NCBI RefSeq assembly: GCF_028473665.1
Contig: NZ_CP098774.1
Location: 1,302,001-1,366,000 of the forward strand
Direction of reading: 5' to 3'
Source of the DNA: Sphingomonas sp. QA11
GTDB taxonomy: Bacteria > Pseudomonadota > Alphaproteobacteria > Sphingomonadales > Sphingomonadaceae
Length of the DNA stretch: 64,000 nt
The notes under the pieces were generated by a model, which worked only from the letters and a program-made list of their open reading frames with translations, had not been told where the DNA came from and did no database searches. Made by a program: the position numbers and the translations under genes. Shown piece after piece: positions 32,890 through 42,635 of the stretch (position 1 is its first letter; every line of letters begins with the position of its first letter).

Positions 32890-34235
32890 CAAAGGCGGTT
32901 CGCTCTCGCCTGCGCACCGAGATAGCGGGCGCTTGGCTTCGGGCTTCTGCGGAAGGTGGCACGATCGACGGCGATCAGCCCGAAATGCTTGTCATAGCCG
33001 GCGGTCCATTCGAAATTGTCGAGCAGAGACCAGTAGATATAGCTTTTCACGTCGATGCCTTCGGCGATGCAGGCACGGACCTCGGCGATCGTATCCCTGA
33101 TGAAGGCGACACGCCGGGCATCGTCTTCCGTCGCGATGCCGGTCTCGGTCAGATAGATCGGCTTGCCGATGTGCTTCGCGGCATAGCGGATCGTGGCGCC
33201 CACCGCGGCCGGGTAATATTCGTAGCCGGCTGCGGTCAGTTCGGCCCCCGAGGGCGACGGCAAGAGGCCCTTGTCGCCGATGCGCAGCCTCGAATAGGTC
33301 TGCACCCCGATAAAGTCGCTGTTGCGCGCAGCCTCGATCCAGCCGCCATAGATCGTATCCTCGACCGAGTGCGCGAGGTTAGCCGGACCGACGCCCTGGA
33401 TCTCCTGCATCGACAGAGTCACGCCGACCGGGAAGTCGCCGGGCCCAGCCTTGATCGCGGCATAGGCCTTGGCGTGGGCGTCGAGCATGACGGTGCTGAT
33501 CTTATCGGGATCGCCGAACAGCATCGACGAGAAACCGGGCGAAGCGGTACGGCGGGCGGCCGCCACGATCATCGCCCTGGCGTTCGCTGCCGCTGCTTCT
33601 GTCGCAAACCGAGGCAGGACCTTGCGCAGAAGGACGATGTTCGCCTCGTTGAAGGTCGAGGCAATGCCGATCAGCGAGCCCAGATGCTCGGTCGCCCGGC
33701 CGCAGAAACGGGCGAACAGGTCGGCACCATCAGCCACCTCGAAACCGCCACGCTCGGCGAACCAGAGCGGGACGGTGAAGTGGTTATAGGTAACCATCGG
33801 CATCAGGTTGCGCGCGTGGCAGGCCTCGAGCACCCGGCGATAATGGTCGAGCTCCGCCAGCGAGAACCGCCCCGGCTCGGGTTCGATGCGCGCCCATTCG
33901 ATGCCGAAGCGATAGCAGTTCAGCCCCAGCTTCGCGGCGAGATCGAGGTCTTCCTCGTACCGGTGATAGCTGTCGCATGCATCACCCGATGGTTCGGTGA
34001 ATGCGGTCGGCGTTCCGTTTTCGAGAAACCATGCGTCGGAATGCACATTGTTGCCCTCGCTCTGGTGAGCGGAGATCGCGGTACCCCACAGAAACGGCAT
34101 CGCCGCCTTCCCGCTGGAGGGCGTTGCCGCTTTGCTGGCGGATCCTGCGCCCAGGGTGAGCAGCGCGGCGGTCCCGCCAACGAGTTCCCGTCGCGTCGGT
34201 CGGACAAATCGCCGGCTGTGACCTTGGTCGCCCAT
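32889..34235 (-). CDS. Exported GH1-family beta-glycosidase
   Basis: A 448-residue glycosidase with a probable Tat signal (twin arginine in TRREL near residue 15, then a hydrophobic Ala/Leu-rich run). The GH1 barrel starts with FLWGTAISAHQSEG. The acid/base Glu197 lies in STFNEANI and the nucleophile Glu364 in YLTETGIA; YSRLRIGDKG and NFEWTAGYDKHFGL are also typical. It should release a sugar, probably glucose, from a beta-glycoside in the periplasm. The active-site motif has NEAN rather than the common NEP, so the aglycone preference may be unusual. The second 14-mer site is 82 bp upstream. Confidence 0.9.
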   Translation of the reverse strand: MGDQGHSRRFVRPTRRELVGGTAALLTLGAGSASKAATPSSGKAAMPFLWGTAISAHQSEGNNVHSDAWFLENGTPTAFTEPSGDACDSYHRYEEDLDLAAKLGLNCYRFGIEWARIEPEPGRFSLAELDHYRRVLEACHARNLMPMVTYNHFTVPLWFAERGGFEVADGADLFARFCGRATEHLGSLIGIASTFNEANIVLLRKVLPRFATEAAAANARAMIVAAARRTASPGFSSMLFGDPDKISTVMLDAHAKAYAAIKAGPGDFPVGVTLSMQEIQGVGPANLAHSVEDTIYGGWIEAARNSDFIGVQTYSRLRIGDKGLLPSPSGAELTAAGYEYYPAAVGATIRYAAKHIGKPIYLTETGIATEDDARRVAFIRDTIAEVRACIAEGIDVKSYIYWSLLDNFEWTAGYDKHFGLIAVDRATFRRSPKPSARYLGAQARANRL

Positions 34236-34316
34236 TTCTCCTGCCTCTCCTGCTTCGACACGCGGTTTCGAAACCGCTTTTCACCTCACTGTATGACAGG
34301 GCAGCGATCGTCAGGA

Positions 34317-34330
34317 AAGATATTCATTCA
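34317..34330. promoter_or_regulatory. Shared 14-mer, copy B (probable TetR operator)
   Basis: AAGATATTCATTCA, identical to copy A at 27408. It is the left part of a 36-base inverted repeat whose ends are AGATATT (34318) and AATATCT (34347-34353). TTAGTCAGTTAG lies inside. It is 82 bp before the GH1 start, in the same orientation relative to GH1 as copy A is to the esterase. Confidence 0.55.
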
Positions 34331-34398
34331 TTAGTCAGTTAGTAAAAATATCTCGTGGCAAGTAGCGCGGGGATATTCCCGGATGCCGGAGATGACGA

Positions 34399-34932
34399 TC
34401 AACGCAGCTGCCGTTTCTCGAGTTTGCGCGCGAGCGTGCGGCGATGCATGCCGAGCCTGCGCGCGGCCTCGGAGATGTTGAAGTCGGTCTCCACCAGGGT
34501 CTGGTGGATATGCTCCCATTCCACCGTCTTGATCGAGGACGGGCGGGCGGCGAGTGGTGCGTCCGGGTCTCCCGCCTCGCGCTCGAACGCAGCTTCGATG
34601 TCGTCGGTGTTGGAGGGTTTGGCGAGATAATAGGATGCGCCCAGCTTGATGGCCTCGACGGCGGTGGCGATGCTGGCGAAGCCGGTCAGCACCACGATCC
34701 GCATCGTTGCATCCTGGGCATGCAGGGATTGAACGCAGGCTAGGCCGGAGGCGCCGCCGAGCTTGAGATCGACCACCGCGTAGCCGGGCGCGAAGTCGAC
34801 GAGCAGCGCCGCAAGCTCCTCGTGGCTCGCGGCCACGCGCACCTGATAACCCCGGCGCTCGAACGAACGCTTGAGTGTCCGCGCGAAGGCTTCATCGTCC
34901 TCCACGATCACGAGCCGGCTGGCGTCGGTCAT
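34399..34932 (-). CDS. regA: Redox response regulator (RegA/PrrA/ActR)
   Basis: A 177-residue regulator. The receiver domain has the acidic pair EDD near residue 11, the phosphoacceptor Asp55 in VVDLKLGG, and Lys in LAKP. A short linker leads to a Fis-type helix-turn-helix, EAARRLGMHRRTLARKLEKR, which is nearly invariant in RegA/PrrA/ActR proteins. With RegB it controls respiration and related genes according to redox state. It overlaps regB by 4 nt and ends the cyo operon, so oxidase and regulator levels should rise together. Confidence 0.93.
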   Translation of the reverse strand: MTDASRLVIVEDDEAFARTLKRSFERRGYQVRVAASHEELAALLVDFAPGYAVVDLKLGGASGLACVQSLHAQDATMRIVVLTGFASIATAVEAIKLGASYYLAKPSNTDDIEAAFEREAGDPDAPLAARPSSIKTVEWEHIHQTLVETDFNISEAARRLGMHRRTLARKLEKRQLR

Positions 34933-36221
34933 GCCTGGTTTCCCGCGGGGCGGGCGATCGAGTCGAGGGGCAGCCGAAGGCGCACCACTGCGCCGCCGCC
35001 CGGTCGATTTTCAGCGCTCGCGGAGCCGCCCAGCTTGCGCAGCACATTGACGAGAAGGAACAATCCCAGCCCTCCGCCCGCCCGGCCCTTGCTCGAGCGA
35101 TAGGGCTGGCCGAACGTCTCGAGCATATCGGCGGGGAAACCCGGGCCGCGATCCGCGATCTCGATCACCAGATCGTCTCGCTCGCGCAGCGAGGTGATTC
35201 CGATCCAGTCGGGCGAGACCTCGGCCGCATTGTCGATGACATTGCCCAGTACCTGGCGGAGCGCGGGATCGGAGACGATGGGTACGTCGCCGCCGAAGCG
35301 GTCGATATAGTCGAGCGTCTCCGGCAACCGGCTGGTGCGCCAGTCGGCCACAACAGCATTGAGGAAGCCGCGCACCGTGGTGAATTCGGGGGCGACACCG
35401 CGGGCCTCCCCGGCGGAAAGCAGGATGCCGCTGACGATCGCCTTGCAGCGCGCGACTTCGGCCTGCATGTCGGCGATGTCCTGGCCAATATCCTTGTCTT
35501 GGACGAGCCGTGGCATGCGCTGCCAGTCGCCAAGGATGACCGACACCGAGGATAGCGGCGTCCCCAGTTCATGCGCCGCGCCCGAGGCGAGCAGGCCCAT
35601 GCGGACGATATGGTCCTCCTCGGCAGCGCGCTGGCGGATGGCGGCAAGCGCGGCGTCCCGATCGCGCAGGTTGCGGCTGATGCGGGTGACGAAAAGGACG
35701 AGCAGCACCGCGATCAGCGCGAAGCAGACCATGCTGCCGGCGAGATAGAGTTGGAATGGATCTCCGAATGCCGGGGGGACCACCAGTGGCACCGGCTGGA
35801 CGGCAATGGCCAGGAGCCCAAGGCTTGCGGCGCCGACGATCGTCCAGCTCGACCAGGGGCTGAGGAGCATCGCGCCGATCACCACCTGCAGCAGGAAAAG
35901 CGAGGCAAAGGGATTGGCGAGCCCGCCCGAGAAATGCAGCTGCCAGGCGAGCGCGACGACGTCGAGAAGCAGCGCTGCCGTGAGCTCGCTATTGGCGATG
36001 GCCCTGCGGCGGCCGAGCAGGGACTGGGTGGCGAGATTGATCGCTGCCAGCAACAGCGGCGCGACGAGCAGCGGGACGAGGGGCAGGCGTACGCCCATTG
36101 CGAAATGGACGATGGCGATGGTGAGTAGTTGCCCGCCGACCGCGATCCAGCGGAGCTGGACCAGCAGACGCATGTTGCGCTGGCCGGCATCGGTTTCGGG
36201 TGGAGGCTCGGCGCTGATCAT
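34929..36221 (-). CDS. regB: Redox sensor histidine kinase (RegB/PrrB/ActS)
   Basis: A 430-residue membrane kinase. Six hydrophobic segments occupy about residues 20-180, and the quinone-linked motif GGLANPF (pattern GGxxNPF) is present in them. The H-box GAAHELGTPLSS carries His217. ARCKAIVSGIL after it has the cysteine expected for RegB-type redox sensing. N- and G-boxes are clear (NVIDNAAEVS, DRGPGFP, GGGLGLFL). Start at 36221 overlaps the surf1 stop as ATGA; the longer frame runs into surf1. It should read the quinone pool that the neighbouring cyo oxidase drains. Confidence 0.93.
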   Translation of the reverse strand: MISAEPPPETDAGQRNMRLLVQLRWIAVGGQLLTIAIVHFAMGVRLPLVPLLVAPLLLAAINLATQSLLGRRRAIANSELTAALLLDVVALAWQLHFSGGLANPFASLFLLQVVIGAMLLSPWSSWTIVGAASLGLLAIAVQPVPLVVPPAFGDPFQLYLAGSMVCFALIAVLLVLFVTRISRNLRDRDAALAAIRQRAAEEDHIVRMGLLASGAAHELGTPLSSVSVILGDWQRMPRLVQDKDIGQDIADMQAEVARCKAIVSGILLSAGEARGVAPEFTTVRGFLNAVVADWRTSRLPETLDYIDRFGGDVPIVSDPALRQVLGNVIDNAAEVSPDWIGITSLRERDDLVIEIADRGPGFPADMLETFGQPYRSSKGRAGGGLGLFLLVNVLRKLGGSASAENRPGGGAVVRLRLPLDSIARPAGNQA

Positions 36222-36937
36222 GCCGGGGTGTCGTCCCGCCGGATCATCCGCGCCGCTGCCCACAACGCCAGGCCGGCAAGCGTGAACCAGGTGAGGGCGT
36301 AGAGGAGATGATTGTCGGTGAAGCGCACGACGGTGAGCCCTCCGACAGGGTAGCCGCCCGGATTGGGCGTTGCGTCGGCGTCGATGAAATAGGGGGCAAC
36401 GCTGCCCAGTCCGCGCGCGGCGGCGATGGCGGTGACGTCGCGCGAATACCAGCGGTTTGCTGCCGGATCATTTGTCCGCAGGAAACCGCCGCCCGGCTCG
36501 CTGACGCGCAGCAGGCCGGTTGTCGTCACTATTCTATTGTCGCTCGTCTGCGGGCGCGTTGCCGGATCGCGCCGGTCGGGAGGTACGAAGCCGCGATTGA
36601 CCAGCACGGTGAAGTCCGGCGTCTTGAGCGGCGTCAGCACCCAATAGCCACCGCCGCGTTCAGTGACGGCCTGCACCAGCGTCTCGCGATCGTGCAGGAA
36701 GCGGCCGGCGATCCGGATAGGGCGATAGGCGTCCTGCGCTGCGGAAATCCCGTTCCAGGCTGTCGGCCCGGGCGCCGGTACGGGTGCGGCGTGCACACGC
36801 GCGTCGACCGCCGCGATCAGGCTATGCTTCCATGCCCGCCGTTCGAGCTGCCACACACCCAGCGCCGCCAGCACCGCTGCGCAGAGTACCGCCGCCGTGG
36901 CGGCCCTCCACGCACGGGGCCGGCGTGCTGCGGTCAC
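36218..36937 (-). CDS. SURF1-family oxidase assembly protein
   Basis: A 239-residue protein with one membrane helix at each end (ATAAVLCAAVLAALGVWQLERR at the start, YALTWFTLAGLALWAAARMI at the end). WQLERRAWK, VLVNRGFVP and ALTWF are SURF1 signatures. SURF1 helps insert heme into heme-copper oxidases. The start is a GTG at 36937 that overlaps the cyoD stop as GTGA. Its place between cyoD and regB links it to assembly of the quinol oxidase. Confidence 0.9.
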   Translation of the reverse strand: MTAARRPRAWRAATAAVLCAAVLAALGVWQLERRAWKHSLIAAVDARVHAAPVPAPGPTAWNGISAAQDAYRPIRIAGRFLHDRETLVQAVTERGGGYWVLTPLKTPDFTVLVNRGFVPPDRRDPATRPQTSDNRIVTTTGLLRVSEPGGGFLRTNDPAANRWYSRDVTAIAAARGLGSVAPYFIDADATPNPGGYPVGGLTVVRFTDNHLLYALTWFTLAGLALWAAARMIRRDDTPA

Positions 36938-37293
36938 GGCAATTGGCTCGGGTCGTGCGGCATCGGCATCATGTTCGTGTTGAGGTGGTACATCACCCAG
37001 AGCGATCCGGAGAGCATGATCGCGACGATGATGATCGTGAAGATGAGCGCAGTCATCGTCCATCCGCCTTCGGCCTTGGGACTCATATGGAGGAAATAGA
37101 CCATATGGACCACCATTTGTACCGCCGCGAACGCCATCACCGTCACGGCGGTGGTCACGTCGGAAAAGGGCCGCGCCATCACCAGCCAGAACGGAATGGC
37201 GGTGAGAACCACCGACAACAGGAAGCCGGTCGCATAGTCGCGCAGAGATCCGTGCGGGACCTCGATCTCGTGAGCGTGCGGATCGTGGCTCAT
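36934..37293 (-). CDS. cyoD: Cytochrome o ubiquinol oxidase subunit IV
   Basis: A 119-residue membrane protein with three helices. The motifs [27 protein letters not shown] and [13 protein letters not shown] are typical of CyoD. It assists assembly of the bo3-type oxidase. The ATG at 37293 overlaps the cyoC stop by 4 nt. Confidence 0.95.
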   Translation of the reverse strand: MSHDPHAHEIEVPHGSLRDYATGFLLSVVLTAIPFWLVMARPFSDVTTAVTVMAFAAVQMVVHMVYFLHMSPKAEGGWTMTALIFTIIIVAIMLSGSLWVMYHLNTNMMPMPHDPSQLP

Positions 37294-37919
37294 CGCAGCA
37301 TTCCCATCAGATAGACGAAGGTGAAGACGCCGATCCAGATGACGTCGAGGAAGTGCCAGAACAGGCTGAGGCACATCAGCCGGCGCCTGTTGGCCGGGAT
37401 CAGCCCGAAGCGGCGCACCTGGACCATCAGCGTGACCAGCCAGATGGTGCCGAAGGTTACGTGCAGCCCATGGGTGCCAACCAGCGTGAAGAAAGCCGAA
37501 AGGAAGGCGCTGCGCCAGGGACCGGCGCCCTCATGGATCAGGTGGTTGAACTCATAGAGTTCGATGCCGAGGAACGCCGCGCCGAACAATCCGGTGACGG
37601 CGAGCCAGAACAGCACCTGGCCACGCTGCCCGCGCTGCATCGTCAGCATCGCGAAGCCATAGGTGATCGACGAGAAGAGCAGCATCGCTGTGTTGAGCGC
37701 GACGAGGGGGAGGTCGAACAGGTCGCGGGGGCCCGGGCCGGCCGCATAGCTGCCGCCGAGCACCGCGTAGGTGGCGAAGAGGATCGCGAAGATGAGGCAG
37801 TCGCTCATCAGATAGATCCAGAAGCCAAGCATGGTGCTGTGGCCTTCCGGATGCGCATGCTCGTCGAGGTCGTAGAAGCGGACGGTCTCGTCCGCGACGG
37901 GAAGCGTAGTGGTGGTCAC
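37290..37919 (-). CDS. cyoC: Cytochrome o ubiquinol oxidase subunit III
   Basis: A 209-residue five-helix subunit. [25 protein letters not shown], the acidic IELYEFNHL and the final [20 protein letters not shown] are characteristic of CyoC/COX3. It starts 4 nt after the cyoB stop. It stabilises the proton-pumping core in the inner membrane. Confidence 0.96.
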   Translation of the reverse strand: MTTTTLPVADETVRFYDLDEHAHPEGHSTMLGFWIYLMSDCLIFAILFATYAVLGGSYAAGPGPRDLFDLPLVALNTAMLLFSSITYGFAMLTMQRGQRGQVLFWLAVTGLFGAAFLGIELYEFNHLIHEGAGPWRSAFLSAFFTLVGTHGLHVTFGTIWLVTLMVQVRRFGLIPANRRRLMCLSLFWHFLDVIWIGVFTFVYLMGMLR

Positions 37920-37923
37920 GGCG

Positions 37924-39927
37924 TCAGGCTCCCGCAGCGAGCAGGCGGGTGCGCGCCGCCTCGGTTTCGGCGACAGTCTCGGCCGGGATGTCGAAATCGC
38001 GCTTGTAGTTGAAGGTATGAATGATCGTGGTGGCGATCAGCGAGACCAGGCCGACCACCACCAGCCACCAGACATGCCAGATCAGCGCGAAGCCGATCAG
38101 CGTGCTGATGCCGGCCAGGACCACGCCGGCGCCGGTGTTGCTCGGCATATGGATCGGGCGGAAGCCGGTCACCGGGCGTTCGGCGTTATGGCTCTTCATG
38201 TCATGCCACGCGTCGAGCGAATGGATCACCGGCGTGAATGCGAAATTATAGTCGGGCGGCGGCGACGAGGTCGCCCATTCGAGAGTGCGCCCGTTCCACG
38301 GATCGCCGGTGGTATCCACCAGTTCCTCCCGCCTCCAGATGCTCACCGCGAACTGGATGAGCATCGCGGCGATCCCGACGGCGATGACGACCGCGCCGAT
38401 CGCGGCGATCACGAAGAAGATCTGAAGCGACGAATCGTCGAACACGCGCATGCGCCGCGTCACGCCCATCAGGCCCAGGATGTAGAGCGGCATGAAGGCG
38501 AGCCAGAACCCCGTCACCCAGCACCAGAAGCTCACCTTGCCCCAGAACGGGTCGAGCCTGAAGCCGAACGCCTTGGGCCACCAATAGTTGATCGCCGCGA
38601 ACAGGCCGAACAGCACGCCGCCGATGATCACATTGTGGAAGTGCGCGATCAGGAACAGCGAGTTGTGCAGCACGAAGTCGGCCGGCGGTACCGCGAGCAG
38701 CACACCGGTCATGCCGCCAACCACGAAGGTGAGCATGAAGGCGACTGTCCACATCATTGGCAGTTCGAAGCGGATTCGGCCGCGATACATGGTGAAGAGC
38801 CAGTTGAAGAGTTTTGCGCCGGTCGGGATCGAGATCACCATCGTCGTGATGCCGAAGAAGCTGTTGACGCTGGCGCCCGATCCCATGGTGAAGAAATGGT
38901 GCAGCCAGACGAGGTAGCTCAGGATCGTGATGACGATCGTGGCATAGACCATCGAGGTATAGCCGAAGAGCTTCTTGCCGGAGAAGGTCGAGGTCACTTC
39001 CGAGAAGACCCCGAACAGCGGCAGGATCAGGATATAGACCTCGGGATGACCCCAGATCCAGATCAGGTTCACGTACATCATCGGGCTGCCGCCGAAGTCG
39101 TTCGTGAAGAAATTGGTACCGGCATAGCGATCGAGGCCGAGGAGCGTGAGCACGGCGGTGAGCACCGGGAAGGACGCGACGATCAGCACGTTGGTGCACA
39201 GCGAGGTCCAGGTGAAGACCGGCATCTTCATCAGGCCCATGCCCGGCGCGCGCAACTTCAGGATCGTCACGATCAGGTTGATGCCCGATAGGGTCGTCCC
39301 CACACCCGCGACCTGAAGCGCCCATATGTAATAATCGACGCCGACGCCGGGACTGTAGGTAAGCCCCGACAAGGGCGGATAGGCGAGCCAGCCGGTCTGG
39401 GCGAACTCGCCGACGAACAGCGATACCATCACCAGCACCGCGCCGCCGGTCGTCATCCAGAAGCTGAAATTGTTGAGGAAGGGGAAGGAGACGTCGCGCG
39501 CGCCGATCTGCAGCGGCACGATATAGTTCATCAGGCCGGTGACGAACGGCATCGCCACGAAGAAGATCATGATCACGCCGTGCGCGGTGAAGATCTGGTC
39601 GTAGTGATGGGCCGGCAGATATCCGTCCGATCCGTTGAACGCGACCGCCTGCTGGAGTCGCATCATGATCGCATCGGCGAAGCCGCGTAGAAACATCACC
39701 AGTCCCAGGATCATGTACATGATCCCGATTTTCTTGTGGTCGACGCTGGTGAACCACTCCTTCCAGAGATAGCCCCAGAGCCGGTAGCGCGTGAGCAGGC
39801 CGATCACGGCGAGGCCACCAAGCGCGACGGCCGCGAAGGTCGCGAGGAGGATCGGCTCGTGCAGCGGCAGCACGTCAAGCGAGAGCTTGCCCAGGATCGG
39901 GCTGACGGGTGCGGGGTGTTGAATCAT
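37924..39927 (-). CDS. cyoB: Cytochrome o ubiquinol oxidase subunit I
   Basis: A 667-residue heme-copper oxidase core that reduces O2 to water with electrons from ubiquinol and pumps protons. The start at 39927 gives the normal CyoB N-terminus. [19 protein letters not shown] holds the His-Tyr pair at Cu[10 protein letters not shown] the further CuB histidines, and HFHNVIIGG the heme ligands; YWWPKAFG and NFAFTP also match. Only 13 bp separate it from cyoA. About 14 to 15 membrane helices are expected. Confidence 0.97.
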   Translation of the reverse strand: MIQHPAPVSPILGKLSLDVLPLHEPILLATFAAVALGGLAVIGLLTRYRLWGYLWKEWFTSVDHKKIGIMYMILGLVMFLRGFADAIMMRLQQAVAFNGSDGYLPAHHYDQIFTAHGVIMIFFVAMPFVTGLMNYIVPLQIGARDVSFPFLNNFSFWMTTGGAVLVMVSLFVGEFAQTGWLAYPPLSGLTYSPGVGVDYYIWALQVAGVGTTLSGINLIVTILKLRAPGMGLMKMPVFTWTSLCTNVLIVASFPVLTAVLTLLGLDRYAGTNFFTNDFGGSPMMYVNLIWIWGHPEVYILILPLFGVFSEVTSTFSGKKLFGYTSMVYATIVITILSYLVWLHHFFTMGSGASVNSFFGITTMVISIPTGAKLFNWLFTMYRGRIRFELPMMWTVAFMLTFVVGGMTGVLLAVPPADFVLHNSLFLIAHFHNVIIGGVLFGLFAAINYWWPKAFGFRLDPFWGKVSFWCWVTGFWLAFMPLYILGLMGVTRRMRVFDDSSLQIFFVIAAIGAVVIAVGIAAMLIQFAVSIWRREELVDTTGDPWNGRTLEWATSSPPPDYNFAFTPVIHSLDAWHDMKSHNAERPVTGFRPIHMPSNTGAGVVLAGISTLIGFALIWHVWWLVVVGLVSLIATTIIHTFNYKRDFDIPAETVAETEAARTRLLAAGA

Positions 39928-39940
39928 GGCTGACCAGCGA

Positions 39941-41122
39941 TCACGAAAGAGGGCGCGGCCGGATTTCGGACGCGAAATTTGGGGCGGGCGGGGTCGACCG
40001 ATTGGGCAGCGGCAGGCCGGCGCCGGCAAGCGGGGCGAGGTTGCCGGGACGGATCGGCGCGCGCAGCATCGGCGTCATCGGCGCGGCACACATCGCGCCG
40101 ACGAAATTACGGTTCGCGAACGGCCCGCTGCCGCGACCGGCGAATTTGTCATAGGCCAGCTCGCGCACATTATAGAGGCCGGCCTTGCCCAGCCCGCCGC
40201 GCGCGTCGATCGCCATCATGTCGTGCATGCACATCTTGCCTGGCTCGACGCAGAGGTTGGTCACTGCATCGAAGAGCCCGGCTTCGACCTTGGCGAAGCG
40301 GCGTACCGGTTCCTGCTCGCTCGGGCGCTCGAGCTTCAGATAGGCGGCGCGATCGAGCGTGCCGCCACCCCGACGCGCCTCGGCCACCCAGGCGTCGAAC
40401 GCGCCGGGACCAAGGCTGCGGGCGCGGAAGCGCATCGAGGAGAAGCCGGCGCCGCTATAATTGGCCGAGAAACCGCTGAAGTCGCCAGTCTTGTCGAACA
40501 CGGCGTTGAGCGGCGTCTCCATGCCTGGCATCGCATAGATCTGCCCGGCGAGCGCCGGGATGTAGAAGGAATTCATCACCGACGAGGCGGAGATGCGGAA
40601 ACGCACCGGCCGGCCGGCCGGCGCCGCCATCTCGTTGACCGTCGCGATGCCGAGTTCGGGATAGATGAACAGCCATTTCCAGTCGAGCGCGACGACCTGC
40701 ACTTCGAGCGGGCGCACATCCGCCGCGACCGGCTTGCCGGGTGCGGTGCGGGCGAGCGGCCGATAGGGGTCGAGTAGATGGGTGCCCACCCAGGTCAGCG
40801 CGCCAAGACAGATGATGATCAGCAGCGGCGCCGCCCAGATGACCAGTTCGAGGCTGGTCGAATGATCCCAGTCGGGGTCGTAGCGCGCTTCCTTGTTGGC
40901 GGCACGATAGCGCCAGGCGAACAGGCCGGTCAGGGCCATCACCGGCAGGATGATCACCAGCATCAGGGCGGTGGATGCTATCACCAGATTACCCTGCTGA
41001 CGCGCGACGTCGCCGGCGGGGTCGAGCACGACCATGTTGCATCCGCCGAGCATTGCGGCTGAGAGGAGCGGCAACAGGAGGCGAATCCGGCGACGAGCGG
41101 AGGGGGGGCTGGGGTTGCGCAT
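39941..41122 (-). CDS. cyoA: Cytochrome o ubiquinol oxidase subunit II (lipoprotein)
   Basis: A 393-residue subunit. The signal ends in a lipobox (MLGGC, Cys at about residue 28), two membrane helices follow, and the C-terminal cupredoxin domain faces the periplasm. The segment that would carry CuA ligands in cytochrome c oxidases reads [15 protein letters not shown], with no Cys or His, so the donor is quinol, not cytochrome c. [14 protein letters not shown] and [16 protein letters not shown] are family motifs. First gene of the operon; the C-terminal tail after residue 340 is proline-rich and longer than in E. coli CyoA. Confidence 0.96.
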   Translation of the reverse strand: MRNPSPPSARRRIRLLLPLLSAAMLGGCNMVVLDPAGDVARQQGNLVIASTALMLVIILPVMALTGLFAWRYRAANKEARYDPDWDHSTSLELVIWAAPLLIIICLGALTWVGTHLLDPYRPLARTAPGKPVAADVRPLEVQVVALDWKWLFIYPELGIATVNEMAAPAGRPVRFRISASSVMNSFYIPALAGQIYAMPGMETPLNAVFDKTGDFSGFSANYSGAGFSSMRFRARSLGPGAFDAWVAEARRGGGTLDRAAYLKLERPSEQEPVRRFAKVEAGLFDAVTNLCVEPGKMCMHDMMAIDARGGLGKAGLYNVRELAYDKFAGRGSGPFANRNFVGAMCAAPMTPMLRAPIRPGNLAPLAGAGLPLPNRSTPPAPNFASEIRPRPLS

Positions 41123-41280
41123 TCGGCGCGCCTAGTCGGGTTATGCTGCACCGCACATAGGACATTTTGTCCAATCCCCCGAACGGTTCGGAGCAGGCTA
41201 GAGGGCCGGAAGCCGGCACACCGGATTCCTGGAATTGAAGAATTGCGCCTGCGCGCCCTGTTGCAGAAAGTTCGAACCCG

Positions 41281-42606
41281 ATGAGCGGTGAAACCGTCCC
41301 CACCCTTCAGGCAGAGCGGGATGCGCGCGCGCTGCACGCCCATGGCCACCGTATCGCGCCGGGTGAGATCGCGATCGGCGTGATCATCGGGCGCACGTCC
41401 GAGTTCTTCGACTTCTTCGTTTATGCGATTGCCTCGGTGCTGGTGTTTCCGAAGCTGATCTTCCCGTTCCTCGATCCGCTCAGCGGCACGCTGTGGTCGT
41501 TCGCGATCTTCGCGCTGGCGTTCCTGGCGCGGCCGGTGGGCACGCTGATCTTCATGGGTGTCGACCACGCTTATGGCCGTGGCACGAAGCTCACCGCGGC
41601 GCTGTTCCTGCTCGGGGGCTCAACTGCGGCGATCGCCTTCGTGCCCGGCTATGAGACGATCGGCATCGGCGCCGCCGTGCTGCTCGCGCTCTTTCGGATG
41701 GGACAGGGCGTGGCGCTGGGGGGCTCGTGGGACGGCCTCGCCTCGCTGCTGGCGCTCAACGCGCCGGCGAACCGGCGCGGCTGGTACGCGATGATCCCGC
41801 AACTCGGCGCGCCGCTCGGCCTGATCGTGGCGAGCCTGTTGTTCGCCTTCTTCGTGTCGGAGCTGTCGGCGGAGGATTTCCTGGGCTGGGGCTGGCGCTA
41901 TCCGTTCTTCGTCGCCTTTGCGATCAACGTGGTCGCGCTGTTCGCTCGGCTGCGCATCGTGGTGACGCCTGAATATGCGCGGCTCTTCGAAGACCGCGCG
42001 CTACAGCCCGCCCCGATCAGCGAGACGCTACGCTTCGAATGGCGCACCGTCGCGATGGGCGCCTTCGCGCCGCTGGCGAGCTTCGCGATGTTCCACATGG
42101 TGACGGTGTTCCCGCTTTCCTGGGTGTTCCTCTATACCGGCGACAGCCCCGCGCGCTTCCTGGTGATCGAAGCGGTCGCGGCCGTGGTCGGCACGCTTGC
42201 CATCATCGGTTCCGGCCTGCTGGCGGACCGTTTCGGCCGGCGTACCTTGCTCGGGATGTCGGCAGCCGCCATCGCTGCGTTCAGCGGTTTCGCGCCGCAA
42301 TTGCTCGCGGCGGGCGAGACGGGCGAAATCGCGTTCATGCTGATCGGTTTCGCGCTGCTTGGCCTTTCCTTCGGACAGGCTTCGGGCGCTCTTTCATCGA
42401 GCTTCTCGCAGCCGCATCGCTATACCGGTTCAGGTCTGACGTCGGATCTCGCCTGGCTGTTCGGGGCGGGCTTCGCGCCATTGGCCGCACTGCTGCTGGC
42501 AAGCCGGTTCGGCCTTCTGGCGGCCGGGGCATATCTGCTCTCGGGGGCTGTCGGCACGCTGCTGGCTCTCTGGCTCAATCGCGAACTGGGCCGTGTCATC
42601 GAATAG
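41281..42606 (+). CDS. MFS transporter, metabolite:H+ symporter type
   Basis: A 441-residue permease with about 12 helices. The opening GVIIGRTSEFFDFFVYAIASVLVFP and FLARPVGTLIFMGVDHAYGR are typical of the MHS group (ShiA/citrate/alpha-ketoglutarate-like symporters). RMGQGVALGGSWDGLASLL lies in helix 4-5. It diverges from cyoA across 158 bp and may share that control region. The substrate, probably an organic acid, cannot be read from sequence. It ends 29 bp before the convergent dipZ-like gene. Confidence 0.88.
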   Translation: MSGETVPTLQAERDARALHAHGHRIAPGEIAIGVIIGRTSEFFDFFVYAIASVLVFPKLIFPFLDPLSGTLWSFAIFALAFLARPVGTLIFMGVDHAYGRGTKLTAALFLLGGSTAAIAFVPGYETIGIGAAVLLALFRMGQGVALGGSWDGLASLLALNAPANRRGWYAMIPQLGAPLGLIVASLLFAFFVSELSAEDFLGWGWRYPFFVAFAINVVALFARLRIVVTPEYARLFEDRALQPAPISETLRFEWRTVAMGAFAPLASFAMFHMVTVFPLSWVFLYTGDSPARFLVIEAVAAVVGTLAIIGSGLLADRFGRRTLLGMSAAAIAAFSGFAPQLLAAGETGEIAFMLIGFALLGLSFGQASGALSSSFSQPHRYTGSGLTSDLAWLFGAGFAPLAALLLASRFGLLAAGAYLLSGAVGTLLALWLNRELGRVIE

Positions 42607-42635
42607 GATGGGCACGGGCGATGGGACGGCTTCGA

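Noticed and set aside
37909..39291. Open frame of 460 codons opposite cyoB
   Set aside because: His/Asp/Arg-rich antisense shadow of a highly conserved gene.
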